DNA of 64,000 nt from Georgenia ruanii (GTDB taxonomy: Bacteria; Actinomycetota; Actinomycetes; Actinomycetales; Actinomycetaceae): positions 62,001 to 126,000 of the forward strand of contig NZ_VUKE01000012.1 in assembly GCF_009193175.1 (NCBI RefSeq), given 5' to 3'. The notes below the pieces were generated by a model. It saw only the letters and a program-made list of their open reading frames with translations, searched no databases and was not told where the DNA came from. A program made the translations under genes and the position numbers. Within the stretch, counting starts at the first letter, position 1; every line of letters starts with the position of its first letter. This document shows, in pieces, positions 37,064 through 46,563 of the stretch.

Positions 37064-37092
37064 GGTCAGGAGCGCTGCTCCCGCCCAGCGAC

Positions 37093-37134
37093 GAGCCGGC
37101 CCCCACCACAGCCCAGCGTGGTGGGGGCCGGCTC
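37093..37134. terminator. Bidirectional terminator between convergent genes
   Basis: A perfect 17-bp inverted repeat (37093-37109 with 37118-37134) around an 8-nt loop sits between the binding-protein gene and the convergent OsmC gene. The arms are very GC-rich. Position and symmetry make a two-way terminator likely. Confidence 0.8.
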
Positions 37135-37160
37135 CTTCGGTGCCGGTGGCGTGCCGCCCC

Positions 37161-38300
37161 TCAGTGCACGCGAGCGGTCGCGTCGACGCCGAAGCTGACC
37201 TCGACGTTGCTCGCGAGTGCCCGGTGGGCGTAGCAGATGTTCGCGGCCAGTGTCATCAGTGCCGTCGTCTGGGCGTCCTCGCAGCGGCCGTTGAGGAAGA
37301 CGTGGGTGGCCAGCGGGTCCGCTGTCGCACGCGTGCGGTCGATCTCGAAACGACTTACCTGGGTCAGCCGCGCCCGCTCCAGGGGCAGGCGGCGGACGGC
37401 GACGTACCGGCACAGCTGGGTGTGGTAGCAGAAGGCCGTCCCGATGCTGAAATACGCCAGCGGGCTGGGCGCCACGGTGTCGGCGGGGTCGGACAGCAGG
37501 GACCACCGGTCGCCGGTGACCTCGGGGAAGCCGACAGTGGTGCGCACGGTGCCCAGCCGCGGATCGAGCTTCCCCCGGGCTTCGACGTGGAACTCCACCG
37601 CACCGTCGCTGTCGTCGGTCACTACGTGCGTCCGGTCGGGATGTCCCGGCTCGAAGCCGACGACATCCCCCAGCTGCTCGTCCGTCGGCTCGGGTACCTC
37701 GGCGTACTTCCGCAGCGGGTCCACCGCGGGGGCACCGTGGAGGGCGGGGATGCCGTGCACCGCCGTCGGGCGTCCGTTGCTGTGCAGCCCGAACCGGCCC
37801 TCGCGGGCAGTCGCCACCGCGGCGACCGCGGGCGAGGTGGCGATGGCGTGCGCGACGAGCGCGTCGAGCTCGGCCGGGGTCGCCGCGCCGTCGACGGCGA
37901 CGTCGATCCGCAGGTCGAAGACCTTCGCCACCGCCTGAGCCCGGACGAAGGAGCCGGTGGCGGCGAACCCCTGCCGCACCGTGCCGCTCAGGGAGGTGAG
38001 CGTGACGCCACGCTCTCGGGCCGCAGCGGCGACTCTGGTGAGGATGTCGGCATGCAGGCCGGCACCCCAGTACATCAGCGGAGCGGGTGCCAGGTTGGTG
38101 CCGCGCAGGTAGGTCCCCTCGTCGGCCTCGAGGCGCCACATGCGGCCCGTCGATGTCGTCTCGACCAGTCCGCGCTTGTGGAAGCCCTCGAGGCCCATGA
38201 CCTCGACGGTGTACGTCTCGGCGCCGTGGCCCAGCAGGTGCAGCGGCGAGTGGCCGGCCCGTGGGGTCACCGGCGCCGCAGCTTGCGATCCGACATCCAT
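37161..38300 (-). CDS. Tandem OsmC-like protein
   Basis: A 379-residue protein with two OsmC-like halves. The first (about 65-160: LRGTNLAPAPLMYWGAGLHADIL, GVTLTSLSGTVRQGF) keeps the fold but has no Cys in the active-site helix. The second (about 275-370: PSPLAYFSIGTAFCYHTQLCRYV, NGRCEDAQTTALMTLAANICYAH) has several Cys near the expected peroxidatic positions. OsmC proteins reduce organic hydroperoxides through two Cys. Linked to a NitT/TauT transporter (same strand, 128 bp downstream of the ATPase), it may instead process the imported compound. Start ATG 38300. Confidence 0.72.
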   Translation of the reverse strand: MDVGSQAAAPVTPRAGHSPLHLLGHGAETYTVEVMGLEGFHKRGLVETTSTGRMWRLEADEGTYLRGTNLAPAPLMYWGAGLHADILTRVAAAARERGVTLTSLSGTVRQGFAATGSFVRAQAVAKVFDLRIDVAVDGAATPAELDALVAHAIATSPAVAAVATAREGRFGLHSNGRPTAVHGIPALHGAPAVDPLRKYAEVPEPTDEQLGDVVGFEPGHPDRTHVVTDDSDGAVEFHVEARGKLDPRLGTVRTTVGFPEVTGDRWSLLSDPADTVAPSPLAYFSIGTAFCYHTQLCRYVAVRRLPLERARLTQVSRFEIDRTRATADPLATHVFLNGRCEDAQTTALMTLAANICYAHRALASNVEVSFGVDATARVH

Positions 38301-38428
38301 GGAACAGTCTTCCTTCCCGGCCCGGGAAACCTAGCCGCGGGCCACGATCGTCGTGATTGGCGTTGCCGCAGGAGCCGTTGCGCCAGGCAGTAGCGGGCTC
38401 GCTGTCGAGCCCGCCCGGGCCCCGCCGA

Positions 38429-39211
38429 CTATCCGAGGTTGCTCTCGGTGAGCTCTTCGACCGCCGGGTCGTCGCCGAACTTGGCGACGATCTGTTTCCG
38501 AATGAGCTGGAACTGCGGGGAGAGGGGGTTGGCGGGGTGGGAAAGGTCGACAGGAATGTCGGCGAGCATCGTGGTGGGTTTGGGGGAGAAGACCACGATC
38601 CGGTTGCCCACGATGATCGCCTCGTCCACGTCATGAGTGACGAAGATGATCGTCAGGCCTGTGCGCTCCCACAGGCGCACGATCTCGTCGCGGAGCTGGT
38701 GTCGGGTCTGGACGTCCAGGGCGCTGAAGGGCTCGTCCATGAGCAGGATCTCGGGCTTGACTGCCAGGCCACGGGCGATAGCCACCCGCTGCTGCTCGCC
38801 GCCGGAGAGAACGTGGGCGGGGCGCTTGGCCAAGTGCTCGATGTCCACGGTCGCCAGGGCCTCACGGGCCTGTTGGCGCAGCTCGTCCTTGCTGCCGGGC
38901 ATCCCGCGCAATTGCATGCCGAGCACTACGTTGTCCAAGGCGTTGCGCCACGGCACCAGGCGGGGCGCTTGAAAGACGTACGCCAGCCGGTCCCACGCCT
39001 CCCAGGTAGGCCGCTCGCCCACTCGCACCTCCCCGCCGTGGTGGCTGGTCAGCTCACCGATGATGCGCAGCATCGTCGACTTTCCGCACCCGCTCGGGCC
39101 GAGCAGGCACACGAACTGGCCCTGCTCGATCGTGAGATTCATGTGGTTCAGGACTACCTCGGTGCCGTACTGCACCTTCAGGTCCTCGATCTTCACTGCT
39201 GGGGCGCTCAT
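38429..39211 (-). CDS. NitT/TauT-type ABC transporter ATPase
   Basis: A 260-residue ABC ATPase of the SsuB/TauB group. Walker A is GPSGCGKST (about 39-47), the Q-loop is in AYVFQAPRLVPW, the signature is LSGGEQQRV, Walker B is ILLMDEPFSALD, and the switch His is in FVTHDVDEAI. The C-terminal extension (DIPVDLSHPANPLSPQF) is usual in this group. Its ATG overlaps the permease stop by 4 bp. It energises the permease encoded just upstream. Confidence 0.94.
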   Translation of the reverse strand: MSAPAVKIEDLKVQYGTEVVLNHMNLTIEQGQFVCLLGPSGCGKSTMLRIIGELTSHHGGEVRVGERPTWEAWDRLAYVFQAPRLVPWRNALDNVVLGMQLRGMPGSKDELRQQAREALATVDIEHLAKRPAHVLSGGEQQRVAIARGLAVKPEILLMDEPFSALDVQTRHQLRDEIVRLWERTGLTIIFVTHDVDEAIIVGNRIVVFSPKPTTMLADIPVDLSHPANPLSPQFQLIRKQIVAKFGDDPAVEELTESNLG

Positions 39212-40125
39212 GCTGCTCCTCCACCGCTACGCCGGGCGAACATCTGAGACATCGGATCGAACACGAAGCGCTCGACCACCGTGACGATGACCAGGACCAC
39301 CACGATCGTGGCGAATACCGTCGGGGTGTCGAAGGCCTGCCGGGCCCGGTTCATCACCAGGCCCAGGCCCGACCGGGCGCCGAAGAATTCGGCGATCAAG
39401 GCCACCTTCCAGCCGACCGAGAAGGACAACCGGACGGCCGCCAGCACGTAGGGCATAAGCAGCGGCACCTGGATGCGGAACAGCATCTTCACCCGGGACC
39501 TGGTGAAGCTACGGGCCATCTCCTGCAGGCCGGCGTCGAGGTTGCGCATGCCCTCCCACATGTTCACCATGCAGAACGGGATAAGGATCAGCGTGACCAC
39601 CACGATCACGGCCGAGTTCCCCACTCCGAACCAGATCACGCCCAAGATTGCCCACCCGAGCGCGGGAACACTGTTGAGGAACGGCAGCAAGGCCTTGGTC
39701 ACCAAGGACTCCGTCACCGGCACCAGCCGGGCGAGGAACACCAGGCCGCTGCCGATCAACAGCGCCAGCACCACCGCCGCCAGGATGCGCACCATCGAGG
39801 TCCAGGTGTGCACTGACTCGGCGGTGAACAACAAGTCGATGGTGCGCCGCGCCACGTCGAGCGGCTGGGGGACCGTCAGGGGCGAGCTGTTCTGCGCCGC
39901 CCACCACCACATGGCCAACGCTGCGAGCGGCCCCAGGACCGCCAACGCCGTCCGCGCCCGAACCATTCGCAGACTACCGGCGCGCGATCGTCCCGAACGC
40001 ACCCGCTCACGTGAGCTGCGGCCACCCGTCGGCGTCGACGCACGGCTGTCCGCGCCGTTCGGTAGGCGGTCGCCGATCACTTGCGGCTGCGCCTCGCTCA
40101 CGACCGGCTCCTGTGTGTCTCGCAC
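39208..40125 (-). CDS. NitT/TauT-type ABC transporter permease
   Basis: A 305-residue integral membrane permease of the SsuC/TauC group. About six TM segments follow a 60-residue hydrophilic N-terminus. The EAA loop that docks the ATPase reads EMARSFTRSRVKMLFRIQVPLLMPYVLAAVRLSFSVGWK. GTG 40125 is chosen because AGGAG lies ten bases upstream; a longer frame from 40293 has no such site. A CACAA-TG-TTGTG palindrome covers the start codon (40123-40134). Operon order is permease, ATPase, OsmC. Confidence 0.9.
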   Translation of the reverse strand: MRDTQEPVVSEAQPQVIGDRLPNGADSRASTPTGGRSSRERVRSGRSRAGSLRMVRARTALAVLGPLAALAMWWWAAQNSSPLTVPQPLDVARRTIDLLFTAESVHTWTSMVRILAAVVLALLIGSGLVFLARLVPVTESLVTKALLPFLNSVPALGWAILGVIWFGVGNSAVIVVVTLILIPFCMVNMWEGMRNLDAGLQEMARSFTRSRVKMLFRIQVPLLMPYVLAAVRLSFSVGWKVALIAEFFGARSGLGLVMNRARQAFDTPTVFATIVVVLVIVTVVERFVFDPMSQMFARRSGGGAA

Positions 40126-40960
40126 AATGTTGTGACTCCTTAAGACTTGTCCACCTGTAGCGGCTCGGCGCGTGGGAGATGCCGGGGTTGAGCGGGAGGT
40201 GCGATAACCGCTGTACCCAAGAGACGAAGAATCAGACGGCTGATATCCGCGGTAGGTCAAATCGATGGGCGCACCCTCGCGTCCGCAGTCCATCTCTGGC
40301 TATCGGACATGCCGTCCAGCCCATCCTCCTCCATTGCATAAGTCGGTGGCGGCCGCATGTGATCCGCAACATTAGAGCTCACGGCTTGATCTGTACAAGT
40401 AATGCGTGTCGATAGGTCGCATCAACGCTAGTGATCAGTCGTAGGGTGCCGATGGCCCACGGCCAGTCCGGTTCGCCCCCGTTGTGAGTGGGGGTGCGCG
40501 GCGTTCACGGCAGCGCCCCTGCGCCGGCACGCCCACATCACGTTGAATGATGAGATGTATCGATTCCCATTGCTTGCAGGAATCCCACGCGGCCTCCTAG
40601 TGTGCTGAATCACAGACGGTCGACGGAGAAATAGCACGGCCGGTTCGCAGCCACATCGCCGCGAAGGAGCGAGCACTGTGATTGTCGAGTTACCTCCCAA
40701 GCTCTCGGGATGAACGAAGGTTGGCCGGAGTCCACAGCGTCAACTGGGACGCGCGGCTCCGCCGGGCCCTAGGTTTCGCGCCCCGCCGAAAAGGCGTTCG
40801 CCAGGCCCCTCTCGGAATCACTGATGGTTCCCCCGCGCACCACCCGGCTGTCGGAGCGTCCCGCGTGGGCCGGCACCGGAGCGAGCGGCCGCACCGATTC
40901 TCAGCACCACCGCCATCGGATCGCTCAGCAACTCAACTTTCGACAATGAGAGGCAAAACC
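40126..40960. other. Long divergent intergenic region
   Basis: About 830 bp between the divergent permease and Dpp-type binding-protein genes, visibly richer in A and T than its surroundings. No reading frame here has a ribosome site or family resemblance. It should hold both promoters and regulator sites. I could not single out a convincing -35/-10 pair. Confidence 0.5.
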
Positions 40961-42532
40961 ATGATTGCTCGACCGCAGGTCCCGGGTGTCCGTGCACACC
41001 GACGGGTGGCCGTCTCTGTGGCGGCGCTTGCCATCCTCCTCGCGGGATGCGCCGCCGGCGCCGAGTCGACGGAGTCGGAGTCCACGGGGGACTCCCAGGA
41101 CAAGGGTGTCCTGAAGGTCGCTCTCGGTCGCGAGCTCCCCATTCTCGACCCGTACCTCTCGGTCGCGAACAAGGACCTGGAGTTCTACTTCGCCTTCTAC
41201 GACCGTCTGGTCCACGTCGCGCCCGACTACACGCTCGTTCCCGGGCTGGCCGAGTCCTGGGAGTTCGCCGAGGACATGTCCTACCTCGAGCTCAAGCTCC
41301 GTCAGGGCGTCACCTTCCACGACGGCGTGCCGTTCAACGCGGAAGCAGTGAAGAAAAACTACGAGCGCGCCATCTCCGAGGGCACCGGCTCCATCGTGAC
41401 GGACCTGGCCGACGTCACCGGCGTGGAGATCGTCGACGACTACACCGTCAGGTTCATGACGGCCGTGCCCGTCTCCAACCTCCCCGCCATCCTCTCCGAC
41501 CGCGCCGGCATCCAGCCCAGCCCGGAGATGTCCGAGGGATCGGACCACGTGGCCGGCTCCGGGATGTACGAGATCGACCGGTACGAGCCTGGTGTGGGCC
41601 TCTCTCTCAAGCCCTTCGCAGACTACTGGGACAAGGAGGCCCAGGGCCTGGCGGGACTCGAGTTCAGCTTCCTGACCGACAGCTCTGCGATCTTCAGCGC
41701 TCTGCAGTCGGGGCAGCTAAACGCGGCGCCCATCGACATCCCGCAGGCCGAGCAGGCCCGCGCCGTCGGGCTCCAGATCGACGACAAGCCCACAGTCGGG
41801 GTCACCATCATCAGCCTGAACTCCGACCGTGAGGGGCTCGACGACGCGCGGCTCCGCCGCGCCATCAACGTCGGGATCGACCGGCAGGCGCTGGTCGACA
41901 AGCTGGCATTGGGCGCCGGTGAGCCGACCTGCCAGTGGTTCCCCGAGGGTATGGCCGAGCACGACCCCGAGATGGGGCTGGAGCCCTGCGCATACGACCC
42001 CGACGAGGCGCGCCGCCTGGTCGAGGAGGCCGCCCCGGACGGGTGGACGCTCACGCTCTCCCACATGTCCGACGACTTCGCGAACACCCAGTTCGCCCAG
42101 GCCGTGGTGGAGATGTGGAAGGAGGTCGGCATCAACGCCCAGCTCAACCCCGTGGAGTCGTCCGTTGCGATCGGGCTCCTCAACGACACCAAGGAGATCA
42201 CCGCCCTCGGCGCACCGTTCGCCGGCCGGCCCAGCGCGCTGCAGACCATTGCGCACTTCACCATCGACGGCGGGTTCGGCGTGTTGGGCGACGCACACCT
42301 GAGCGACAAGCGCGAGGAGCTCTACGCCCAGGCGCGTGCGGCAGCCGACCCTGACGAGCAGGCAGGCCTCGTCCGGGAGATCAGCGCCGAGATGGTCGAG
42401 AACTCGGCGGTGCCGATCCCGCTCTATTTCGAGCGTGCTCCGCTCGCCTTCACCAAGGACGTCCACGGCCTGGAGAAGTACGTCTCGAACAAGCTGGAGT
42501 TCCGAGGCGTCACCGTCGGCTCAGCGAGCTGA
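40961..42532 (+). CDS. Dpp/Opp-type ABC transporter substrate-binding lipoprotein
   Basis: A 523-residue family 5 extracellular solute-binding protein. A signal peptide ends in LLAGCAAG (lipobox, Cys about residue 28). Family motifs: LDPYLSVANKDLEFYFAFYDRLV, LVPGLAESWEFAEDMSYLELKLRQGVTFHDGVPFNAEAV and RAINVGIDRQALVDKLALG. ATG 40961 has GAGAGG seven bases upstream, so it is preferred to ATG 40946. It heads a + strand block with permeases and ATPases of the same class 1 kb downstream. Members carry peptides, opines, nickel or other small molecules; the substrate is unknown. Confidence 0.92.
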   Translation: MIARPQVPGVRAHRRVAVSVAALAILLAGCAAGAESTESESTGDSQDKGVLKVALGRELPILDPYLSVANKDLEFYFAFYDRLVHVAPDYTLVPGLAESWEFAEDMSYLELKLRQGVTFHDGVPFNAEAVKKNYERAISEGTGSIVTDLADVTGVEIVDDYTVRFMTAVPVSNLPAILSDRAGIQPSPEMSEGSDHVAGSGMYEIDRYEPGVGLSLKPFADYWDKEAQGLAGLEFSFLTDSSAIFSALQSGQLNAAPIDIPQAEQARAVGLQIDDKPTVGVTIISLNSDREGLDDARLRRAINVGIDRQALVDKLALGAGEPTCQWFPEGMAEHDPEMGLEPCAYDPDEARRLVEEAAPDGWTLTLSHMSDDFANTQFAQAVVEMWKEVGINAQLNPVESSVAIGLLNDTKEITALGAPFAGRPSALQTIAHFTIDGGFGVLGDAHLSDKREELYAQARAAADPDEQAGLVREISAEMVENSAVPIPLYFERAPLAFTKDVHGLEKYVSNKLEFRGVTVGSAS

Positions 42533-42542
42533 GGAAGGTCTC

Positions 42543-43604
42543 ATGCGCAGCTACTCCATCTGTCTGATGCCCGGTGACGGCATCGGCCCCGAGGTCATCG
42601 GAGCCGCGAGGGAGGTGCTCACCGCGGTGGCCGGCATGTCTGGGGCGGTGGACCTCTCGTTCGACGAGCACCGGATGGGCCACGAGGCCTACAGCGACGG
42701 CTTCGAGCCCCTCTCAGAGACGGCGATCCAAGCGGCACTGACCGCCGACGGCGTGCTCGTCGGCGCAGTGGACACCGTCAGCTTTCCCGAGCACGTCGCC
42801 CAACCGACGCGCACGCTCCGGGAACGGCTGGAGGTCCGTGCGAGCGTGCGGCCCAGCCGGAACTTCCGCGGTGTGCCCTCCAGGTTCGACGGCGTGGACC
42901 TCGTAGTCGTCCGGGAGGTCACTGAGGGCTTATACGCCGGCATCGAGGAGTACGTCGGGCAGAACGAGGTCCGTGCGGCGCGCGTCATCACCCGAGGAGC
43001 GTCCTCCCGAGCGGCACGTGTCGCCTTCGAGGCCGCCGCGGGACGAAGAAAGAAGGTGACGGTGGTGCACAAGCTCGGGGCGCTGCCCCTGTCTGACGGC
43101 ATGTTCGTCGCCGCCGCCCGCGAGGTTGCCGACGAGTATCCGGACGTCGAGCTCGAGCTTCGCAACGTGGATGCATGCGCCATGGAGATGGTCGAGCACC
43201 CCGAACGCCTCGACGTCGTCCTGTCCACGAACGCGTTCGGGGACATTCTCTCCGACGTGGCGGCCGGGGTCGCCGGCGGCATCGGCATCGCACCGTCCGC
43301 CTGCGTCGGCACGCACGGCAGCTACTTCGAGCCCGTGCACGGCACCGCGCCGGACATCGCCGGCCGAGGGATCGCAAACCCCATGGCGGCCATCCTCACC
43401 GCCGCGATGATGCTGCGTCACCTCGGTGAGGAGGAGCTGGCAGTGACGGTCGAGGACGCGGTCGAGCGGGTGCTCGTGCAGGGCCGTCACCTCACCGCCG
43501 ACCTCGGTGGCGAGGCCACCGGCGCCGAGGTGACAAGAGCGGTCATCGGGCAGCTCACCGTCGGTGGGCGTCAGGCGGTCGCCGCAACGCGTACCGAGAG
43601 GTAG
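42543..43604 (+). CDS. Isopropylmalate/isocitrate/tartrate dehydrogenase family enzyme
   Basis: A 353-residue NAD-dependent beta-decarboxylating dehydrogenase. It has MPGDGIGPEV at the N-terminus, RASVRPSRNFRGV and VVREVTEGLYAG for substrate binding, the catalytic Lys in HKLGALPLSDGMF, the metal-site Asp in AFGDILSDVAAG, and the NAD loop HGTAPDIAGRGIANPMA. The substrate loops differ from biosynthetic LeuB, and leucine genes are absent here, so it more likely oxidises a hydroxy-acid carried by the transporter. ATG 42543 is 10 bp after the binding protein stop, and the permease starts 8 bp after it, so it is embedded in the transporter operon. Confidence 0.87.
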   Translation: MRSYSICLMPGDGIGPEVIGAAREVLTAVAGMSGAVDLSFDEHRMGHEAYSDGFEPLSETAIQAALTADGVLVGAVDTVSFPEHVAQPTRTLRERLEVRASVRPSRNFRGVPSRFDGVDLVVVREVTEGLYAGIEEYVGQNEVRAARVITRGASSRAARVAFEAAAGRRKKVTVVHKLGALPLSDGMFVAAAREVADEYPDVELELRNVDACAMEMVEHPERLDVVLSTNAFGDILSDVAAGVAGGIGIAPSACVGTHGSYFEPVHGTAPDIAGRGIANPMAAILTAAMMLRHLGEEELAVTVEDAVERVLVQGRHLTADLGGEATGAEVTRAVIGQLTVGGRQAVAATRTER

Positions 43605-43612
43605 AGGCAGGC

Positions 43613-44560
43613 ATGGCAGTTGTGGTCCTCCGACGGCTCGTAAGTGTGGTGCCGCTGTTCGCGGTCGTGAGCGTCGTCGTGTTCCTCATGGTGCACATGG
43701 TGCCCGGGGATCCCGCCGTTCTAGTCGCGGGCGACTTCGCCTCGCCCGAGCAGATCGCCGCCGCACGCGAGATGCTCGGCCTCAATGACCCGCTGTGGCT
43801 GCAGTACTGGAACTGGCTGCTGGCCGCGCTGCAGGGCGATCTGGGTGCCTCGTTCCTGCCTTCCTCGCAGAGCGTTACGGAGGCGCTCGCGGCCAGGGTC
43901 CCGGTCACGGCATCGCTCATCGGCGGGGGCATCGTGGTCGCGCTCGTGCTCGGCCTTCCGGCGGGCATCGTGTCGGCACGGTTCCGCGACACCTGGATCG
44001 ACCGGGCGACCCTCCTCACGGCCACGATCGGGTATGTGGTGCCCGGGTTCGTGTTCGCAATCATCGTGGTCTCGGTGGTGAGCATCCGGCTGGGCCTGCT
44101 GCCCGCAACGGGGTACGTCTCACCGGCCGTCGATCCGGTCGCTTGGATGCGCCACCTGATCCTGCCAAGCCTGGCGGTCGGGATCGGGATCTTCGCCTTC
44201 GTGGCCAACCAGTGCCGCGCCTCACTGATCGAGGCGCTGGGGCAGCCCTACGTGCGGACGGCGACGGCGAAGGGTCTCCTGCCTCAGCAGGTGCTGATCA
44301 AGCACGCGTTGCGAAACGCCGCCGTGCCAGTCGTGACCTCGGTGGGCCTGCAAATCGCGTTCGCGATCGGCGGCTCCGTCCTCATCGAGGTGGTGTTCGG
44401 CCTCCCCGGGCTCGGCTCGCTGGCTGTCAGCGCCATCCAGCAGCGTGACTTCCCCATGATCCAGGGCGTCGTCCTCGTGAGCTGCATCTGGGTCGTCGTG
44501 GTCAACCTCCTCGTCGACATCGTTCACATGGCGCTCGACCCGAAGGTGAGGACTGCGTGA
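43613..44560 (+). CDS. Dpp-type ABC transporter permease (DppB-like)
   Basis: A 315-residue permease. It opens with LRRLVSVVPLFAVVSVVVFLMVHMVPGDPA, the hallmark of DppB-like subunits, and has six TM segments and the docking loop YVRTATAKGLLPQQVLIKHALRNA. Start ATG 43613 follows AGAGGCAGGC. Its stop overlaps the next gene start (TGATG). It forms the channel with the permease half of the next gene. Confidence 0.94.
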   Translation: MAVVVLRRLVSVVPLFAVVSVVVFLMVHMVPGDPAVLVAGDFASPEQIAAAREMLGLNDPLWLQYWNWLLAALQGDLGASFLPSSQSVTEALAARVPVTASLIGGGIVVALVLGLPAGIVSARFRDTWIDRATLLTATIGYVVPGFVFAIIVVSVVSIRLGLLPATGYVSPAVDPVAWMRHLILPSLAVGIGIFAFVANQCRASLIEALGQPYVRTATAKGLLPQQVLIKHALRNAAVPVVTSVGLQIAFAIGGSVLIEVVFGLPGLGSLAVSAIQQRDFPMIQGVVLVSCIWVVVVNLLVDIVHMALDPKVRTA

Positions 44561-46563
44561 TGACCAAGCACGAGGGCCGGAACCGCTGGGGCGGGGCCGG
44601 TATCCGGAGATTCATGCGACAGCCCATGGCCATCGCGGGTCTCGCCGCGCTCGCCGTCATGGCATTGATGGCCGCCGTGTACGGCCTGTTCATCCCCGGA
44701 GGGGCCGCCACCAACCAGGACGGCATGCCATTCCAGGCGCCCCTCGGCGCGGCGGGTCTGCTCGGCACAGACAGCCTTGGCCGCGACGTCCTGATGCGCA
44801 TGTGGGGCGGAACCGAGGTCGCCGCCGTCACTGCCTCGGTGGTTCTCCTCGTGGCGATGAGCCTAGGCGTGCCGGTCGGCGTCGTCGCCGGGTACTGGGG
44901 TGGCCGGCTCGACCAGGTCATCATGCGCGTCGTCGACGGCGTCATGAGCTTCCCGGCGATCATCCTAGCTATGGCTGCGGTCGCCGTTCTTGGGCCCGGG
45001 CTCATGAACGCGCTGTTCATCATCGGGGTGATCTTCGCGCCCCGGTTCGCGCGGCTGGCCCGGGCGTCGACCATCTCAGTGCGGCACCAGGGCTATGTGG
45101 AGGCGGCGATCGTGGCCGGGCTGCCACGTCGCCGCATCATCACCCGGCACGTCCTGGCCAACATCCGGGGGCCTTTGCTCGTGGAGATGGCGCTGACCTC
45201 TGGCAACGCAATCGGCGCCGAAGCAGCACTGAGCTTCCTCGGTCTCGGCGTGCAGTCCCCGGATCCCAGTTGGGGAAACATCCTCTCCGATGGATACCGC
45301 GGCATCTTCCTCGCCCCCTGGCTCGTGGTGTGGCCCTCCGTGGCGATCGGCCTGACGGTCCTGGCGTTCCACGCCGTCGGTGACGGGCTCACGGACGCGC
45401 TCGGCATCGAGAGCCGCGTGCGGCGGGTTCGACGCCGAGGGGCCCCCGTTGCTGGTGAGGCTGCCGCAGCCGTTGCCGCGGCCGGCTCCCCGGCGCCGGC
45501 GGGCTCCACCGCCAGGGCCGTGATCCCACCATCCTCGGAACAGGCGCCCGCTGCCGACGACACCGTGCTGGAGGTCGCGGACTTGCGGGTGAGCGTGCTG
45601 GCCCAGTCGGGATGGACGCCCATCCTCAGAGGCGTGGACCTGCGCCTGGCGCCTGGTGAGATCCACGGCCTTGTCGGGGAGTCCGGATCCGGCAAGACGA
45701 TGGCAGGGCAGGCACTCATGGGCATGATCCCGCCCGACACCGCCCGCATGCGGGCGGCGAGGTTCGCACTTGACGGGCGCGACCTGCGCGGTCTGTCGAG
45801 CCGGGCGATGGCGGACGTGCGAGGAAACGACATCGCGATGATCTTCCAAGACCCGATGTCGAGCCTCAACCCATCGTTCAAGGTCGGCGAGCAGATCGCC
45901 GAGAGCGTCCGCAGGCACACCGGCGCCTCGCGGCGGGTGGCCTGGGCGAAGGCCGTCGAGATGTTGCGCCTCATGCACATCCCCAGCCCTAGCCGTATCG
46001 CCGACTGCTACCCGCACCAGCTGTCCGGCGGCATGCGCCAGCGGTGCGTCATCGCCATGGCGCTCTCGTGCGATCCGAAGGTGCTGATCGCAGATGAGCC
46101 GACGACGGCGCTCGACGTGACGATCCAGGCGCAGATCCTGGACCTGATCAAGGAGAAGAGCCAGGAGCTGAACATGGCGGTCCTCTTCGTCACCCACGAC
46201 CTGGGGGTGGTCGCCGACGTGTGTGACCGCGTGTCGGTCATGTACGCGGGCCAGATCGTGGAGACCGCGGCGGTGGAGGACATCTTCGCCCGGCCGACTC
46301 ATCCGTACACCCGCGCTCTTCACGACGCGACACCCCGCCTTGACACGATCGCCCCCGCAGTCGCGGCGCTGCACGGGGGCCCCCCGCAGTTCGACGAACT
46401 TCCACCCGGCTGCAGCTTCGCCGCGCGCTGCGCCTGGGCGAGCGACGCGTGCGCCGCCAGCCCTGTCCTGCTCGAGCCGACCGCCACCGGGTCGACACGG
46501 TGCATCCGGCGCCAAGAGCTGGATCTCGCCCTCATTCCGCAGAAGGAGCTGAGCCGTGATTGA
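44560..46563 (+). CDS. Fused Dpp-type permease and ATPase (DppC-DppD)
   Basis: A 667-residue two-domain protein. Residues about 1-285 are a DppC-like permease ([18 protein letters not shown]; docking loop [24 protein letters not shown]). A 50-residue Ala/Pro linker follows. The ATPase from about 340 has Walker A GESGSGKT, signature LSGGMRQRC, Walker [13 protein letters not shown], and the oligopeptide C-terminal cysteine cluster ([17 protein letters not shown]). This fusion is fairly common in actinobacteria. ATG 44560 overlaps the previous stop; GTG 44557 is one codon earlier. The stop overlaps the next ATPase gene by 8 bp. Confidence 0.92.
   Translation: MTKHEGRNRWGGAGIRRFMRQPMAIAGLAALAVMALMAAVYGLFIPGGAATNQDGMPFQAPLGAAGLLGTDSLGRDVLMRMWGGTEVAAVTASVVLLVAMSLGVPVGVVAGYWGGRLDQVIMRVVDGVMSFPAIILAMAAVAVLGPGLMNALFIIGVIFAPRFARLARASTISVRHQGYVEAAIVAGLPRRRIITRHVLANIRGPLLVEMALTSGNAIGAEAALSFLGLGVQSPDPSWGNILSDGYRGIFLAPWLVVWPSVAIGLTVLAFHAVGDGLTDALGIESRVRRVRRRGAPVAGEAAAAVAAAGSPAPAGSTARAVIPPSSEQAPAADDTVLEVADLRVSVLAQSGWTPILRGVDLRLAPGEIHGLVGESGSGKTMAGQALMGMIPPDTARMRAARFALDGRDLRGLSSRAMADVRGNDIAMIFQDPMSSLNPSFKVGEQIAESVRRHTGASRRVAWAKAVEMLRLMHIPSPSRIADCYPHQLSGGMRQRCVIAMALSCDPKVLIADEPTTALDVTIQAQILDLIKEKSQELNMAVLFVTHDLGVVADVCDRVSVMYAGQIVETAAVEDIFARPTHPYTRALHDATPRLDTIAPAVAALHGGPPQFDELPPGCSFAARCAWASDACAASPVLLEPTATGSTRCIRRQELDLALIPQKELSRD

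Noticed and set aside
40428-40700. Small minus-strand frame in the long divergent gap
   Set aside because: No ribosome site or known domain. The gap is better explained as promoter DNA.
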